NCBI GenBank assembly: GCA_020853975.1
Contig: JADYXW010000012.1
Location: 1-57,136 of the forward strand
Direction: 5' to 3'
Source: Phycisphaerales bacterium
GTDB taxonomy: Bacteria; Planctomycetota; Phycisphaerae; Phycisphaerales; UBA1924
Length of the DNA stretch: 57,136 nucleotides
Shown: positions 8,162 to 19,406 of the stretch, one piece after another
Layout of the letters: every line of letters begins with the position of its first letter
Position numbering within the stretch: position 1 is the stretch's first letter
Position numbers and translations under genes: made by a program
The notes under the pieces: model-generated
The model's database searches: none
What the model saw: only the letters and a program-made list of their open reading frames with translations
What the model was told of the DNA's origin: nothing

Positions 8162-9853
8162 ATGAATACGACCCACACAGTTGCCTCCACCTGCTCCGCG
8201 AACCGGCCCGCTCACGGGTCGGGCTTTGCCGACCCCCGCGCCATGCAGAACCGGCTGTTCTCGGCGCTCTCGGAGGCGTTTGCCAGGGAGGTCCCGCTTT
8301 ACGGCGGGTCGCTGCGGGTGAACCTGGTCTGCAACGTCGCGGTGTGCGACCTGCTCGCCAAGGTGCACGAAGGGTTCGTGATGACCGAGGCGGACATCGA
8401 GCGCACCAGCGGCGAGCGCCACGGCGCGATCCGCATCGGCACGCCCGAGGAGTACACGTGGGTCGCGCGGTGGTTCGCGGCGTTCGGCATGGAGCCCCAC
8501 AACTTCTATGACATGTCGCGGGTTGGGGCGAAGAGCCAGCCTGTGGTCGCGACGGCGTATCGCTCGAGGCATCGGCCCGAGCACCGGGTGTTCTGCTCGC
8601 TGCTGCTGGCGGAGTACTTCGACGGCGAGACGCGGGCCCGCATCGAGTCGCTGCTCGCGCAGCGTCGGGTGTTCACGGACCGGGCCAGGATGCTCATCGA
8701 GAAGGGAGAGCGTCAGGGAGGGCTCTCGTGGGCCGACGCGGAGGCGCTGATCGGTGAGGGTGTCGGGCGGATCTTCCGTTGGACTGGGACGGCGCGTGAC
8801 TATGGGCTCTACGAGCACCTGTGCGACGCGGGGTTCAAGATCGCGGCGGACATCGCGTGCTTCGAGGCACACCACCTCAACCACCTCACGCCGAACACGT
8901 TCTGCATGGACCTGTACACGGCTGCGATGGAGCTATGCCTGGGCGAGATCACCGAGGCCGGGTTTCGTGAGAGGGCGGGCCGGGCGATGTGGCAGATGCT
9001 CGCCATGGCGGACCCCGACTACATGCGACTTCACTTCAAGCACCTCAGCGCCTCGTCGGTCGCTGGGTTTTCGCGGCGCGAGCCGGGGCGGGCCGGCGTG
9101 AACGACGCGGTGGAGCGGCTCATCGAGGTGCTGCGCGCTCCGGAGTTTGACCTGCACGAGCTTGACCACGCCGGGTTCAAGGACTACACCGAAGGGCCCG
9201 ACGCGGGCACGCCCGTGTTCCTGCGTCAGGACGCGTACAAGGCGCTCTCCGAGCCCGTGCGGATGGTGAACCCGGACGGCTCGGTGCTGGACATGACGCA
9301 CACGGCCCGGTTCGGCGAGATCGAGCAGCGGTTTTATGCGGCGACGCCCTCCGGGCGGGCGCTGTACAACCGGTGCGCGGACGCCGCGGAGGCGGCGCGT
9401 GGCGTTACGATCCCCGACCCCGCGCAGGATCATGCGGGCTCTCTCGCGGCATACGCGAAGTTCTTCGGCGAGTTTCCCGACAACCTGCGGGGGCTCCTGC
9501 GGGCGGGACTGGCGTTCGGCGAGTACGAGGCAACGCCCGCGGGGATTGCCGCCGGGGGATCGCTCCCGACGCGCGACCTGCTGGAGCTCGTGGAACTCGG
9601 GCTCGTCGCGGTCGAGGGGATTCGCTACGAGGATTTTCTGCCCGTGAGTGCCGCGGGTATCTTCGCGTCCAACCTCGACCAGTACGGCACGAAGGCCACG
9701 GCGAAGAACCCTCCCGTCTTCACCATGCAGAGGCTCGAGGCCATCATCGGCAGGCCGATCATCGATGCGGACGAGGAGTACGCCAGGCGGGAGCGGGAGT
9801 CGATCGAGCGGGTCTCGGCGGCGCTGGGCGTTTCGGTTGGTGTCGGAGGCTGA
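8162..9853 (+). CDS. hglS: 2-oxoadipate dioxygenase/decarboxylase family protein (HglS/YdcJ, DUF1338)
   Basis: Family members convert 2-oxoadipate, an intermediate of lysine catabolism, to D-2-hydroxyglutarate with a non-heme iron. The 563-residue sequence shows ERHGAIRIGT (metal His and substrate Arg region), HLNHLTPNTF (metal His), HTARFGEIEQR (metal Glu), and YEDFLPVSAAGIFASNL near the C-terminus. These are the same blocks, in the same order, as in E. coli YdcJ. It is roughly 100 residues longer than YdcJ because of an extra segment between HLNHLTP and the LRQDAYKAL block (about residues 245-345). The ATG at 8162 is preceded by CCGGAG; the frame is open further upstream but non-homologous. 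A D-2-hydroxyacid dehydrogenase follows after 37 bases. Confidence 0.88.
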   Translation: MNTTHTVASTCSANRPAHGSGFADPRAMQNRLFSALSEAFAREVPLYGGSLRVNLVCNVAVCDLLAKVHEGFVMTEADIERTSGERHGAIRIGTPEEYTWVARWFAAFGMEPHNFYDMSRVGAKSQPVVATAYRSRHRPEHRVFCSLLLAEYFDGETRARIESLLAQRRVFTDRARMLIEKGERQGGLSWADAEALIGEGVGRIFRWTGTARDYGLYEHLCDAGFKIAADIACFEAHHLNHLTPNTFCMDLYTAAMELCLGEITEAGFRERAGRAMWQMLAMADPDYMRLHFKHLSASSVAGFSRREPGRAGVNDAVERLIEVLRAPEFDLHELDHAGFKDYTEGPDAGTPVFLRQDAYKALSEPVRMVNPDGSVLDMTHTARFGEIEQRFYAATPSGRALYNRCADAAEAARGVTIPDPAQDHAGSLAAYAKFFGEFPDNLRGLLRAGLAFGEYEATPAGIAAGGSLPTRDLLELVELGLVAVEGIRYEDFLPVSAAGIFASNLDQYGTKATAKNPPVFTMQRLEAIIGRPIIDADEEYARRERESIERVSAALGVSVGVGG

Positions 9854-9890
9854 TGGGGCCCCGGGGCCCGACGGACGGGGGGGGTGGTTG

Positions 9891-10907
9891 ATGCGAACTG
9901 CCGTCTTCTCATGCAAGCCCTACGAGAGGCCGTTTCTGGAGGCCGCGAACGCGGCCGCCGGGCACGAGCTCGTGTTTCTGGACGCGAGCTTGTGCGGGGC
10001 AACGGCTGGACTCGCCGGAGGCATGCGCGCGGTTTCGATCTTCGTGGGGGACGACGCGTCCGCGCCGGTGCTGCGGGCTCTGCACGAGGGGGGCACCAGG
10101 CTGCTGGCGCTGCGCTCGGCCGGGTTCAACCACGTTGATCTTTCGGAGGCGGAGCGGCTGGGGGTTTCGGTCGCGCGCGTGCCGGCGTATTCCCCGTACT
10201 CCGTCGCTGAGCACGCCGTGGGTCTCATGCTCACGCTCAACCGCAAGTTCCACCGCGCGTATGCCCGCGTGAGGGAGCAGAACTTTGCGCTGGGCGGCCT
10301 GATGGGCTTTGACATGCACGGGAAGACCGTGGGTGTGATCGGGACAGGCACGATCGGCGAGGTGGTCTGCCGCATCCTGCGGGGGTTCGGCTGCACCTTG
10401 CTGGCGAGTGACCCGTCCAGGAACCCGGCGTGCGAGGCCATGGGTGTGAGGTACGTGTCGCTGGAAGAGCTCTACCGGGCGTCGGACATCGTGACGCTGC
10501 ATTGCCCGCTGACGCCCACGACACGGCACCTGATCGACGGCGCAGCGCTGGGGGCGATGAAGCCCGGCGTGATGCTGATCAACACCAGCCGCGGGGCTGT
10601 GGTGGACACGCGTGCGCTCATCGGCGCGTTGAAGCGAGGGCACGTGGGGCTGGTGGGGCTGGATGTGTACGAGGAAGAGGGTGACCTCTTCTTCAAGGAC
10701 CTCTCCGCCGAGGTGATCCAGGACGATGTGTTCGTGAGGTTGCTCACGTTCCCCAACGTGCTGATCACGGCCCACCAGGGGTTCTTCACGCGCGAGGCGT
10801 GCGAGGGGATCGCGCGGACAACGATGGACAACGTGACAGGCTTCGACCGTGCCGGAGCGCCGGGTATACCGGAAGCCAACCGCGTGACGCTGCGGCTGCA
10901 CGCGTGA
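9891..10907 (+). CDS. D-2-hydroxyacid dehydrogenase, D-lactate dehydrogenase (LdhA) type
   Basis: 338-residue NAD-dependent enzyme that interconverts a D-2-hydroxyacid and its 2-oxoacid. The Rossmann motif is VGVIGTGTIGEVV, the substrate Arg is in NTSRGAVVDT, the Glu in DVYEEEGDLF, and the catalytic His in ITAHQGFFT. The block LTFPNVLITAHQGFF and the loop LFFKDLSAEVIQDDV are typical of fermentative D-lactate dehydrogenases rather than phosphoglycerate dehydrogenase. It lies 37 bases after the HglS-family gene, whose product would be D-2-hydroxyglutarate, so oxidation or formation of that compound is a second possibility. The start at 9891 follows a G-rich stretch. Confidence 0.87.
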   Translation: MRTAVFSCKPYERPFLEAANAAAGHELVFLDASLCGATAGLAGGMRAVSIFVGDDASAPVLRALHEGGTRLLALRSAGFNHVDLSEAERLGVSVARVPAYSPYSVAEHAVGLMLTLNRKFHRAYARVREQNFALGGLMGFDMHGKTVGVIGTGTIGEVVCRILRGFGCTLLASDPSRNPACEAMGVRYVSLEELYRASDIVTLHCPLTPTTRHLIDGAALGAMKPGVMLINTSRGAVVDTRALIGALKRGHVGLVGLDVYEEEGDLFFKDLSAEVIQDDVFVRLLTFPNVLITAHQGFFTREACEGIARTTMDNVTGFDRAGAPGIPEANRVTLRLHA

Positions 10908-10943
10908 CGGGCGGGGGTGTCAGCTCGGGGTAGCTTGCCCAAC

Positions 10944-13219
<2,276 letters not shown>

Positions 13220-13380
13220 CAGGACCACTTTTGGCGAGTTCTCGGGCTCCCCGCACGCCCGCCCGATCTTGGCCACCCGGACCCCGGCTCGCGCTGGGCC
13301 ATGGTGTGCGCGAAATGAAGCGGCCCCAGCCGCGTTAGGCCCGGGTCGCTCCAAGGAGCCCCGCGACCACGGGCGAGTGC

Positions 13381-13635
13381 GTGGCTGTAATGAATGCGGC
13401 CAAGGACGCGCCGAGCGGGCACACGGGCCCGATCGAGTCGGAATTCTTCGTACCCGGCACGAACCTCGTGGTAACGGCCTCGCACGATGGGTCGGTCCGC
13501 GCGTGGGACCGGGCCGGCCGTCATCTCATCCGCGTGCTCATGGAGAGCAGCGACACGATCTGCCGCGTTGCCGCCCCGCCAGACGTCAAGCGCCTGGCGG
13601 CGGGCGGGAGGGTCCTCTGCATCCTGGATCCTTGA
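13381..13635 (+). pseudogene. WD40-repeat fragment
   Basis: An 84-codon frame (GTG start) encodes one recognisable WD40 blade: GHTGPIESEFFVPGTNLVV, then TASHDGSVRAWDRAGRHLI with the WD-type dipeptide. A weaker second blade follows (CRVAAPPDVKRLAAGGRVLC). A functional beta-propeller needs several blades, so this is probably the leftover of a larger gene. Flanking sequence shows no further blades. Confidence 0.5.
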
Positions 13636-13856
13636 GCCGAGGGGTCGCTCCTCCGCCAGTAGCCATTTGAGAGCACCATGTGGCACCTGGGCCGGAGTTC
13701 GCTCACATCCTGCCCGGCGTCCATCGCGAACAGGACGACCTTTCCTTGTGGCATGATGAGGAGCGGGGGGCTGACGTTGGAGCCGTTGACGATCGGGCAC
13801 GCGCTCCGCAGCCCCATGAACCGCGCTTCGCGTGCATCGCACATCGGGGTTGCCAT
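13521..13856 (-). other. Possible gene fragment of unknown family
   Basis: A 111-codon frame whose first 65 residues look protein-like (GLRSACPIVNGSNVSPPLL, QGKVVLFAMDAGQDVSELRP), after which the sequence becomes Arg/Pro-rich where it runs antisense to the WD40 fragment. I do not recognise the family. It may be debris like its neighbour. The remaining parts of 13220-14086 hold nothing I can identify. Confidence 0.2.
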
Positions 13857-14086
13857 CTGATCCTCGGGAGCAGCCTAGAGATCGTGGCGACGCGCGGAGC
13901 GCAGCGGATGGCGATCGGATGCGCCCACAGCCGACAGGGCACGTGTTCGGCGTCCGGAAGGTACGCTGCATAAATAGAGACATCACAGTGGGTTAAGAGG
14001 CGATGCTCATCCCCTAACCAGGGTGGTCACGCCGCGGTGGGCAAAAGAAATCGATTGCCAGGTTGATTCCGCCATGAATACGCGAT

Positions 14087-14110
14087 ATATCTACATGTAA
14101 CTCTAGATAT
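14087..14110. promoter_or_regulatory. Inverted repeat upstream of the nos cluster
   Basis: ATATCTA (14087-14093) and TAGATAT (14104-14110) form a perfect 7-base inverted repeat with a 10-base spacer, in the only AT-rich stretch before the nos genes. It ends 47 bases before the nosC start and overlaps plausible -10 sequences. It could be an operator; no FNR/DNR-type TTGAT-N4-ATCAA box was seen nearby. Confidence 0.35.
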
Positions 14111-14157
14111 CAAATGAGTGCGTCGACCTCCTCGATCACTCGCAAGGGAGCACCAGC

Positions 14158-15099
14158 ATGTCCGCCATCAAGCTCCATCCTCACGAGAACCCGGGCCAGC
14201 ACACCCTCAGTGAAGGGGCCCCCTTGTCCGTCAGCCGCGGGCGGGAGTTTGGGGCGGCTGTTGCCGTCGCCGGCGTGCTCTCGCTGATGCTGCTCTTCCC
14301 GGGCGGGTGGGGGATCTTCAGCCGGTGGCAGGCCGGAGTGGACGCGCGTCGGGAGGAGGTTGACGCACGCAGCGCTCACGAGCGTCTGGTGGAGGCGCCG
14401 GCGGGGCCCATGCTCGGGGTTGACGACGCGGTGCAGGGGCGCGAGGTCTTCACGAGCGCCTGCGTGGCATGCCACGGCCCGGACGGGAAGGGCGTCGCGG
14501 GCCTCGGGCTCAACCTGGTCGAGAGCGACTTCGTTGCGCTTCAGCCCGACGGGGCTCTGGCGCAGTTCGTGGCGTTGGGGCGTCCCAATGCCCAACCGAC
14601 CCCCATGCCCCCTCGCGCCGGGCGTGACGACCTGACGCACGACGACCTGAGGCACGTGGTCGTGTGGCTCCGGGGTCTGCAGGACCCAAGGCGGCTGCCC
14701 GAACTCCCGGCCGTAGTCGTGAACAACGCGCCCAGCGATGAGCAAAAGGCTGCCGCACTCGCCGCGGCGGGGGGCGACGCCGAGCTCGCGGGCTGGATTG
14801 CGAGCGGCGACAAGATTTTCCACTCCCTTTGCATCGCCTGCCACGGCAAGGCGGGCGTGGGCATCCAGGGCAACGGGAAGGCGCTGGTGAACAACGAGTT
14901 CGTCCGCTCGCTGGACGACGATGGCCTGCTCGCGTTCATTAAGCAGGGCCGGACACCCAGCGATCCCAAGAACACTACCGGCATTCAGATGCCCCCCAAG
15001 GGCGGGAACCCGGCGATGTCGGACGACGACATCCTCGACGTCATTTCCTATCTGCGCTCGCTTAAGGGGAATGCGAGCACCGCTTCGAAGTCCAAATGA
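14158..15099 (+). CDS. nosC: Membrane-anchored di-heme c-type cytochrome of nos cluster (NosC-like)
   Basis: Probable electron donor to nitrous oxide reductase. The 313-residue protein has an N-terminal anchor helix (about 30-50) and two cytochrome c domains. Heme sites are CVACH at 102-106 and CIACH at 225-229, each followed by a candidate axial Met in an MPP motif (TPMPPRAG and IQMPPKGG). A 65-base spacer separates it from nosZ, and it is the first gene of the cluster. GGGAG precedes the ATG. Clade II nos clusters usually encode one or more such cytochromes in place of NosR-linked donors. Confidence 0.88.
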   Translation: MSAIKLHPHENPGQHTLSEGAPLSVSRGREFGAAVAVAGVLSLMLLFPGGWGIFSRWQAGVDARREEVDARSAHERLVEAPAGPMLGVDDAVQGREVFTSACVACHGPDGKGVAGLGLNLVESDFVALQPDGALAQFVALGRPNAQPTPMPPRAGRDDLTHDDLRHVVVWLRGLQDPRRLPELPAVVVNNAPSDEQKAAALAAAGGDAELAGWIASGDKIFHSLCIACHGKAGVGIQGNGKALVNNEFVRSLDDDGLLAFIKQGRTPSDPKNTTGIQMPPKGGNPAMSDDDILDVISYLRSLKGNASTASKSK

Positions 15100-15164
15100 G
15101 GCCAATTGCTGCCCCGGGGCTTCCGCGTATGGAACCACCCCGGTGCATCGTTCGGAGGTTTGCC

Positions 15165-17231
15165 ATGACCGTCTCAATAAACGCCATCCGGTCCGGACAC
15201 ATGTTCGCCCTCGCGATCGTCGCGGGTTCCGTGCTGACCTGCATCACGCCTGACGCGCTGGCCCAGGAGGGCCGGCGGCGCCGGGGCGGAGACGAGGCCG
15301 CCAAGCCAGTCCAGCTCTCGCCCGAGCAGACGGACCAGCTCACGAAGATCGCGAACGACCGCAAGCTGAACGTGGATGACCTGCTCGCCGCCGCCAAGAC
15401 CTATATGCCCAGCGGCAGGCACGACGACTACGTGCTCTTCTCGTCGGGCGGGCAGAGCGGGCAGGTGTTTGCGATCGGCGTGCCGAGCATGCGACTGCTG
15501 CGCTCGATCTCCGTGTTCACGCCCGAGTCGTGGCAGGGCTACGGGTTTGCCGGAGAGGCCGACCACGTGATCGACTCGCTGAAGATCAACGGCAAGCTCG
15601 TCGCATGGGGCGACACGCACCACCCCGCCCTCTCCGAGACCAAGGGCGACTACGACGGGCAGTTCCTCTTCATCGGCGACAAGGCCAACGCCCGCGTTGG
15701 CGTCATCGATCTCCGCGACTGGGAGACCAAGCAGGTGGTGAAGAACCCGCTCACGGTCAGCGATCACGGCGGGTCGTTCGTGACCCCGAACACCGAGTAC
15801 GTGATCGAGGGCGGGCAGTACGCGACGATTCTCGGCTATGGGTACGCCCCGATCGAGGAGTACAAGAAGTCGTACCGCGGCATGGTCACGCTCTGGAAGT
15901 TCGACCGGGCCAAGGGCCGCATCGACGTCGCCAACTCCTTCGCGCTCGAACTCCCGCCCTACTGGCAGGACCTGGCGGACGCGGGGAAGAACGCGAGTGA
16001 CGGGTTCTTCTTCATCAACTCCTTCAACGCGGAGATGGCGGTGGGGGGGATCGAGAAGGGCAACCCGCCCTTCGAGGCCGGGGCCAGCAAGCGCGACATG
16101 GACTACCTCCACATCGTCGACTGGCGCAAGGCCGAGGCGGCGTTCAAGGCCGGCAAGGCCAAGATGATCAACGGCTTCGCGGTGCTCTCCATGGAGACGA
16201 CCGCCGCCGAGGGGATTCTGCACCTGGCACCGGAGCCCAAGAGCCCTCACGGGGTGGACGTGACCCCCAACGGCCAATACATGGTCGTCGCGGGCAAGCT
16301 GGACCCGCACGTGACGGTCTACTCCATCGAGCGCATCAAGTCGGCCATCGCGTCGAAGAAGTACAGCGGGACCGACGAGTACGGCCTGCCCATCCTCGAC
16401 TTCGACGCGGTGAAGGAGGCCCAGGTCGAGCTGGGCCTTGGGCCCCTGCACACGCAGTTCGACGACAAGGGCTACGCGTACACGTCGCTGTTCCTTGATT
16501 CCGCCGTCGCACGGTGGACGCTGGGCGGCGAGTACGACTCGCTGAACCCCGAGCCGGCATGGAAGCTGGTGCACAAGACGCCTGTGCAGTACAACATCGG
16601 GCACCTGTGCACCGCCGAGGGCGACAGCGCCTCCCCCGACGGGAAGTACCTGATCTCGATGTCCAAGTGGTCGGTGGACCGCTTCCTGACGACCGGCCCG
16701 CTGCTCCCGCAGAACTTCCAGCTCCTGGACATCGGCACCTCGGGCACTACGATGCCGGTGATCTACGACCTGCCGATCGGCGTGGGCGAGCCTCACTACT
16801 GCCAGATGATCAAGGCCGACAAGCTGCAATCGTGGAAGGTCTACCCGGAGGTCGGTTGGAACCCGCACACGCAGTCGCTGGACCCCAACGCGCCCAAGAA
16901 GGGGCAGGAGGGCGTGGTGCGTGACGGCTCCAACGTCATCGTCAACATGTCCGCGGTCCGCAGTCACTTCAGCCCGGAACACGTCGAGGTCAACGAGGGC
17001 GACCACGTCACGTGGCGCATCGTTGCGGCCGAAACCGCGCAGGACGCCACGCACGGGTTCTGCATCGGCGGGTACAACATCAACCTGTCGCTGGAGCCGG
17101 GTGAGTACACCGAGTTCACGTTCACGGCGGACAAGCCGGGCACCTACCCGTTCTACTGCACCGAGTTCTGCTCGGCCCTGCACCTGGAGATGGCGGGCTA
17201 CCTGCACATCAAGCCGAAGGGCGCCAAGTAG
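15165..17231 (+). CDS. nosZ: Nitrous oxide reductase, clade II
   Basis: Periplasmic copper enzyme reducing N2O to N2. The 688-residue protein starts with a Sec-type leader (FALAIVAGSVLTCITPDALAQ); it lacks the twin-arginine motif of clade I enzymes, which together with nosB places it in clade II. The seven-bladed propeller with the CuZ ligands shows GDTHHPALSETKGDYDGQFL, ligand-type His in EPKSPHGVDVTPNG, and GPLHTQFDDKGYAYTSLF. The C-terminal cupredoxin domain has the CuA motif CTEFCSALHLEM. The ATG at 15165 has GGAGG upstream and is preferred over an upstream in-frame ATG at 15096, which overlaps nosC. Confidence 0.97.
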   Translation: MTVSINAIRSGHMFALAIVAGSVLTCITPDALAQEGRRRRGGDEAAKPVQLSPEQTDQLTKIANDRKLNVDDLLAAAKTYMPSGRHDDYVLFSSGGQSGQVFAIGVPSMRLLRSISVFTPESWQGYGFAGEADHVIDSLKINGKLVAWGDTHHPALSETKGDYDGQFLFIGDKANARVGVIDLRDWETKQVVKNPLTVSDHGGSFVTPNTEYVIEGGQYATILGYGYAPIEEYKKSYRGMVTLWKFDRAKGRIDVANSFALELPPYWQDLADAGKNASDGFFFINSFNAEMAVGGIEKGNPPFEAGASKRDMDYLHIVDWRKAEAAFKAGKAKMINGFAVLSMETTAAEGILHLAPEPKSPHGVDVTPNGQYMVVAGKLDPHVTVYSIERIKSAIASKKYSGTDEYGLPILDFDAVKEAQVELGLGPLHTQFDDKGYAYTSLFLDSAVARWTLGGEYDSLNPEPAWKLVHKTPVQYNIGHLCTAEGDSASPDGKYLISMSKWSVDRFLTTGPLLPQNFQLLDIGTSGTTMPVIYDLPIGVGEPHYCQMIKADKLQSWKVYPEVGWNPHTQSLDPNAPKKGQEGVVRDGSNVIVNMSAVRSHFSPEHVEVNEGDHVTWRIVAAETAQDATHGFCIGGYNINLSLEPGEYTEFTFTADKPGTYPFYCTEFCSALHLEMAGYLHIKPKGAK

Positions 17232-17307
17232 TTTCTCCGCCTGCCCCGAGCGAGAGCCCGGGGCAGGGCCTTCACCCTCCAGCCGCGCGAGAGCGCAGGA
17301 GCAACCC

Positions 17308-17982
17308 ATGCCCGGATTCCTCACGACCCTGATCGGCCCTCGCGTTCCAGAGCACGAACTCCGCGCGCACCGGGCGCGATACCTCGCCCCGACGTTCATT
17401 TTCATGCTTGCCCGCGTGCTGCTGCTGGTCTCCATCTTCCTGCCGTACTGGCACATGGAGTTGGTGGCCCCGCAGTACCCCAACGGCCTGTTCCTCACGG
17501 CCCACGTGAACCACCTCTCGGGCGACGTGCGCGAGATTGACGGACTCAACCACTACATCGGCATGAGGCCACTGGGCGAGGCGGCGACGTTCGAGAGGGC
17601 TGCTTCGGTCTGGCTCATCATCGCGATGTTCCTGCTCGTAGAAGGCGCCGCCTTTGTCCACAGCAAGTGGGCGCTCCTGCTCGCAGTCCCGGTGATCACC
17701 TTTCCCGGGGGCTTCCTGCTGGACCTCTACGTGTGGATGCGGCACTTCGGGCTGAACCTGAACCCGGAGGCGCCGCTCTCTTCCTCGGTCAAGCCCTTTG
17801 TCCCCACAGTGGTGGGGGAGGGAGGCATCGGGCAGTTCAAGACCTACGCGGATCTGGGCACGGGCTACTGGCTCGCCGTTGGGTGCGCAGCCTTGACCGT
17901 CATTGGGTTCTACTTCCACAGGCGGGCCTACCGCCCGCTGTTCCTCGAGATGCAGCGTTCCGCGGCGGGCGGTGCCTCGTGA
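17308..17982 (+). CDS. nosB: NosB-like integral membrane protein
   Basis: 224-residue membrane protein with four predicted helices (about 29-50, 95-115, 118-140, 190-212). It begins MPGFLTTLIGPRVPEHELR and contains FLPYWHMELVAPQYPNGL. This protein lies directly after nosZ in clade II clusters and is named NosB there; its molecular role is not settled, but it is a marker of this type of operon. GCAGGAG precedes the start. The end overlaps the GTG start of nosD by four bases. Confidence 0.85.
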   Translation: MPGFLTTLIGPRVPEHELRAHRARYLAPTFIFMLARVLLLVSIFLPYWHMELVAPQYPNGLFLTAHVNHLSGDVREIDGLNHYIGMRPLGEAATFERAASVWLIIAMFLLVEGAAFVHSKWALLLAVPVITFPGGFLLDLYVWMRHFGLNLNPEAPLSSSVKPFVPTVVGEGGIGQFKTYADLGTGYWLAVGCAALTVIGFYFHRRAYRPLFLEMQRSAAGGAS

Positions 17983-19406
17983 ACCGCCTCCGGCTCCTCG
18001 CCGCCGTCGCGTCGCTCCTCGCGTGTGTCCCGGCGCAGGCCACCCAGCCCGACCACGCGGCGCCCTCGGCCGACGCTCCCACCACGAGCACCGTTCCGAC
18101 GACGCTCGGAGAGATCGGCAGGCGGGTGGCGGCGGCCGAGCCCGGAGCCACGCTCGTCATCGAGCCCGGTGTCTACCACGAGCACCTGCGTCTCACCAAG
18201 CCCCTCACGATCCGCGCCGGGGGCAAGGTCATCATCGACGGGGGCGGTTCCGGCGACATCGTCGAGATCACCGGGCCGGACGTGACGTTCCAGGGGTTCA
18301 CCGTTCGCAACACCGGCATCGATCTGGACAAGGAAAACGCCGCCATCCGCGTGTTGGCCCCCCGGGCCGTCATCAAGGACAACATCGTCGAGGACGTGCT
18401 CTTCGGGATCGACCTCCGGGAGGCCCCGGACAGCCTGATCTCTAACAACCGCATCGGTGGGAAGGCCCTTGACATCGCCCGTCGGGGCGACGGTCTGAGG
18501 TTGTGGCGGTCCGATCGGACGATCGTGGAGGACAACGTGATCCACGACGGGCGCGACGCCATCCTCTGGTACTCCAAGGGCGTGGTGGTGAGGCGAAACA
18601 CCGGCCTCGATTCCCGCTACGGCCTCCATCTCATGTTCAGCGACGACGTGACGATTACGGACAACGAGTTCACACGAAACTCCGTCGGCATCTACCTGAT
18701 GTACAGCACCGGCGTGGAGATCGCCGGTAACCGCCTGATCCAGAATCGCGGACCCAGCGGCTATGGCCTGGGCCTCAAGGAGACGGACCGCTTCGTGGTG
18801 CGGGGCAATCTCATGGTCGGCAACCGCTCGGGCATCTATATCGATGGCTCGCCCCTCGCGCCCGACGTGCCCGGCGAGTTCAGCGCGAACACGCTGGCGG
18901 GAAACGACGTGGGTATCACGTTCCTTCCCTCCGCCCGCGGAAATCTGATCTACGCCAACAACTTCATCGACAACTTCAACCAGATCGCTGTCGCGGGGCG
19001 GGGTAACCTGGACGCGAACCAGTTCTGGAAGGGCGACGCGGGCAACTTCTGGTCTGACTACACCGGCTACGACCAGAACCACGATGGCGTGGGCGATTTC
19101 GTCCACGAGTCCGCGACGCTCTTCGAAGACCTGATGGACCGCGAGCCCTCGCTGCGGCTGTTCCTCTTCAGCCCCGCGCAGCAGGCGGTGGAGTTCGTCG
19201 GGCGGGCCGTCCCTGCGGTGAGGCCGGAGCCAAAGTTCACCGACGAAGTGCCGCTGATGAGGCCGGTTCCGGTGGCGGCCCTGCCCGCGAGCAGCTCATC
19301 CACCCGGATGCCGCTCGCCGCGGGCGGTGCCATTCTCGTGCTGTTCGGAAGCGGGCTGCTCCGCCTCGTCCGCGACCCGGCCGGCGGCCCGGGAGGTGCC
19401 CTGTGA
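17979..19406 (+). CDS. nosD: NosD, periplasmic beta-helix copper-site maturation protein
   Basis: 475 residues with a Sec signal (LRLLAAVASLLACVPAQA) followed by a right-handed parallel beta-helix of CASH type. Repeats are visible as recurring N-x-hydrophobic turns, e.g. VIKDNIVEDVLFGIDL, LISNNRIGG, VTITDNEFTRNSVGIYLMYS and GNDVGITFLPSARGN. The C-terminus adds a hydrophobic helix (about 448-465), which would anchor it in the membrane. NosD works with the NosFY ABC complex in assembling the CuZ site. The GTG start overlaps nosB (GTGA), and the stop overlaps nosF in the same way. Confidence 0.95.
   Translation: MNRLRLLAAVASLLACVPAQATQPDHAAPSADAPTTSTVPTTLGEIGRRVAAAEPGATLVIEPGVYHEHLRLTKPLTIRAGGKVIIDGGGSGDIVEITGPDVTFQGFTVRNTGIDLDKENAAIRVLAPRAVIKDNIVEDVLFGIDLREAPDSLISNNRIGGKALDIARRGDGLRLWRSDRTIVEDNVIHDGRDAILWYSKGVVVRRNTGLDSRYGLHLMFSDDVTITDNEFTRNSVGIYLMYSTGVEIAGNRLIQNRGPSGYGLGLKETDRFVVRGNLMVGNRSGIYIDGSPLAPDVPGEFSANTLAGNDVGITFLPSARGNLIYANNFIDNFNQIAVAGRGNLDANQFWKGDAGNFWSDYTGYDQNHDGVGDFVHESATLFEDLMDREPSLRLFLFSPAQQAVEFVGRAVPAVRPEPKFTDEVPLMRPVPVAALPASSSSTRMPLAAGGAILVLFGSGLLRLVRDPAGGPGGAL

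Noticed and set aside
13980..14157. Search for an FNR/DNR box before the nos genes
   Set aside because: Only isolated TTGAT half-sites were seen; no TTGAT-N4-ATCAA arrangement.
15174..17549. Open frame of 791 codons on the minus strand opposite nosZ
   Set aside because: It is an antisense shadow of a GC-rich gene: Arg/Val/Leu/His-rich translation, no domains, while the plus strand encodes a complete NosZ.
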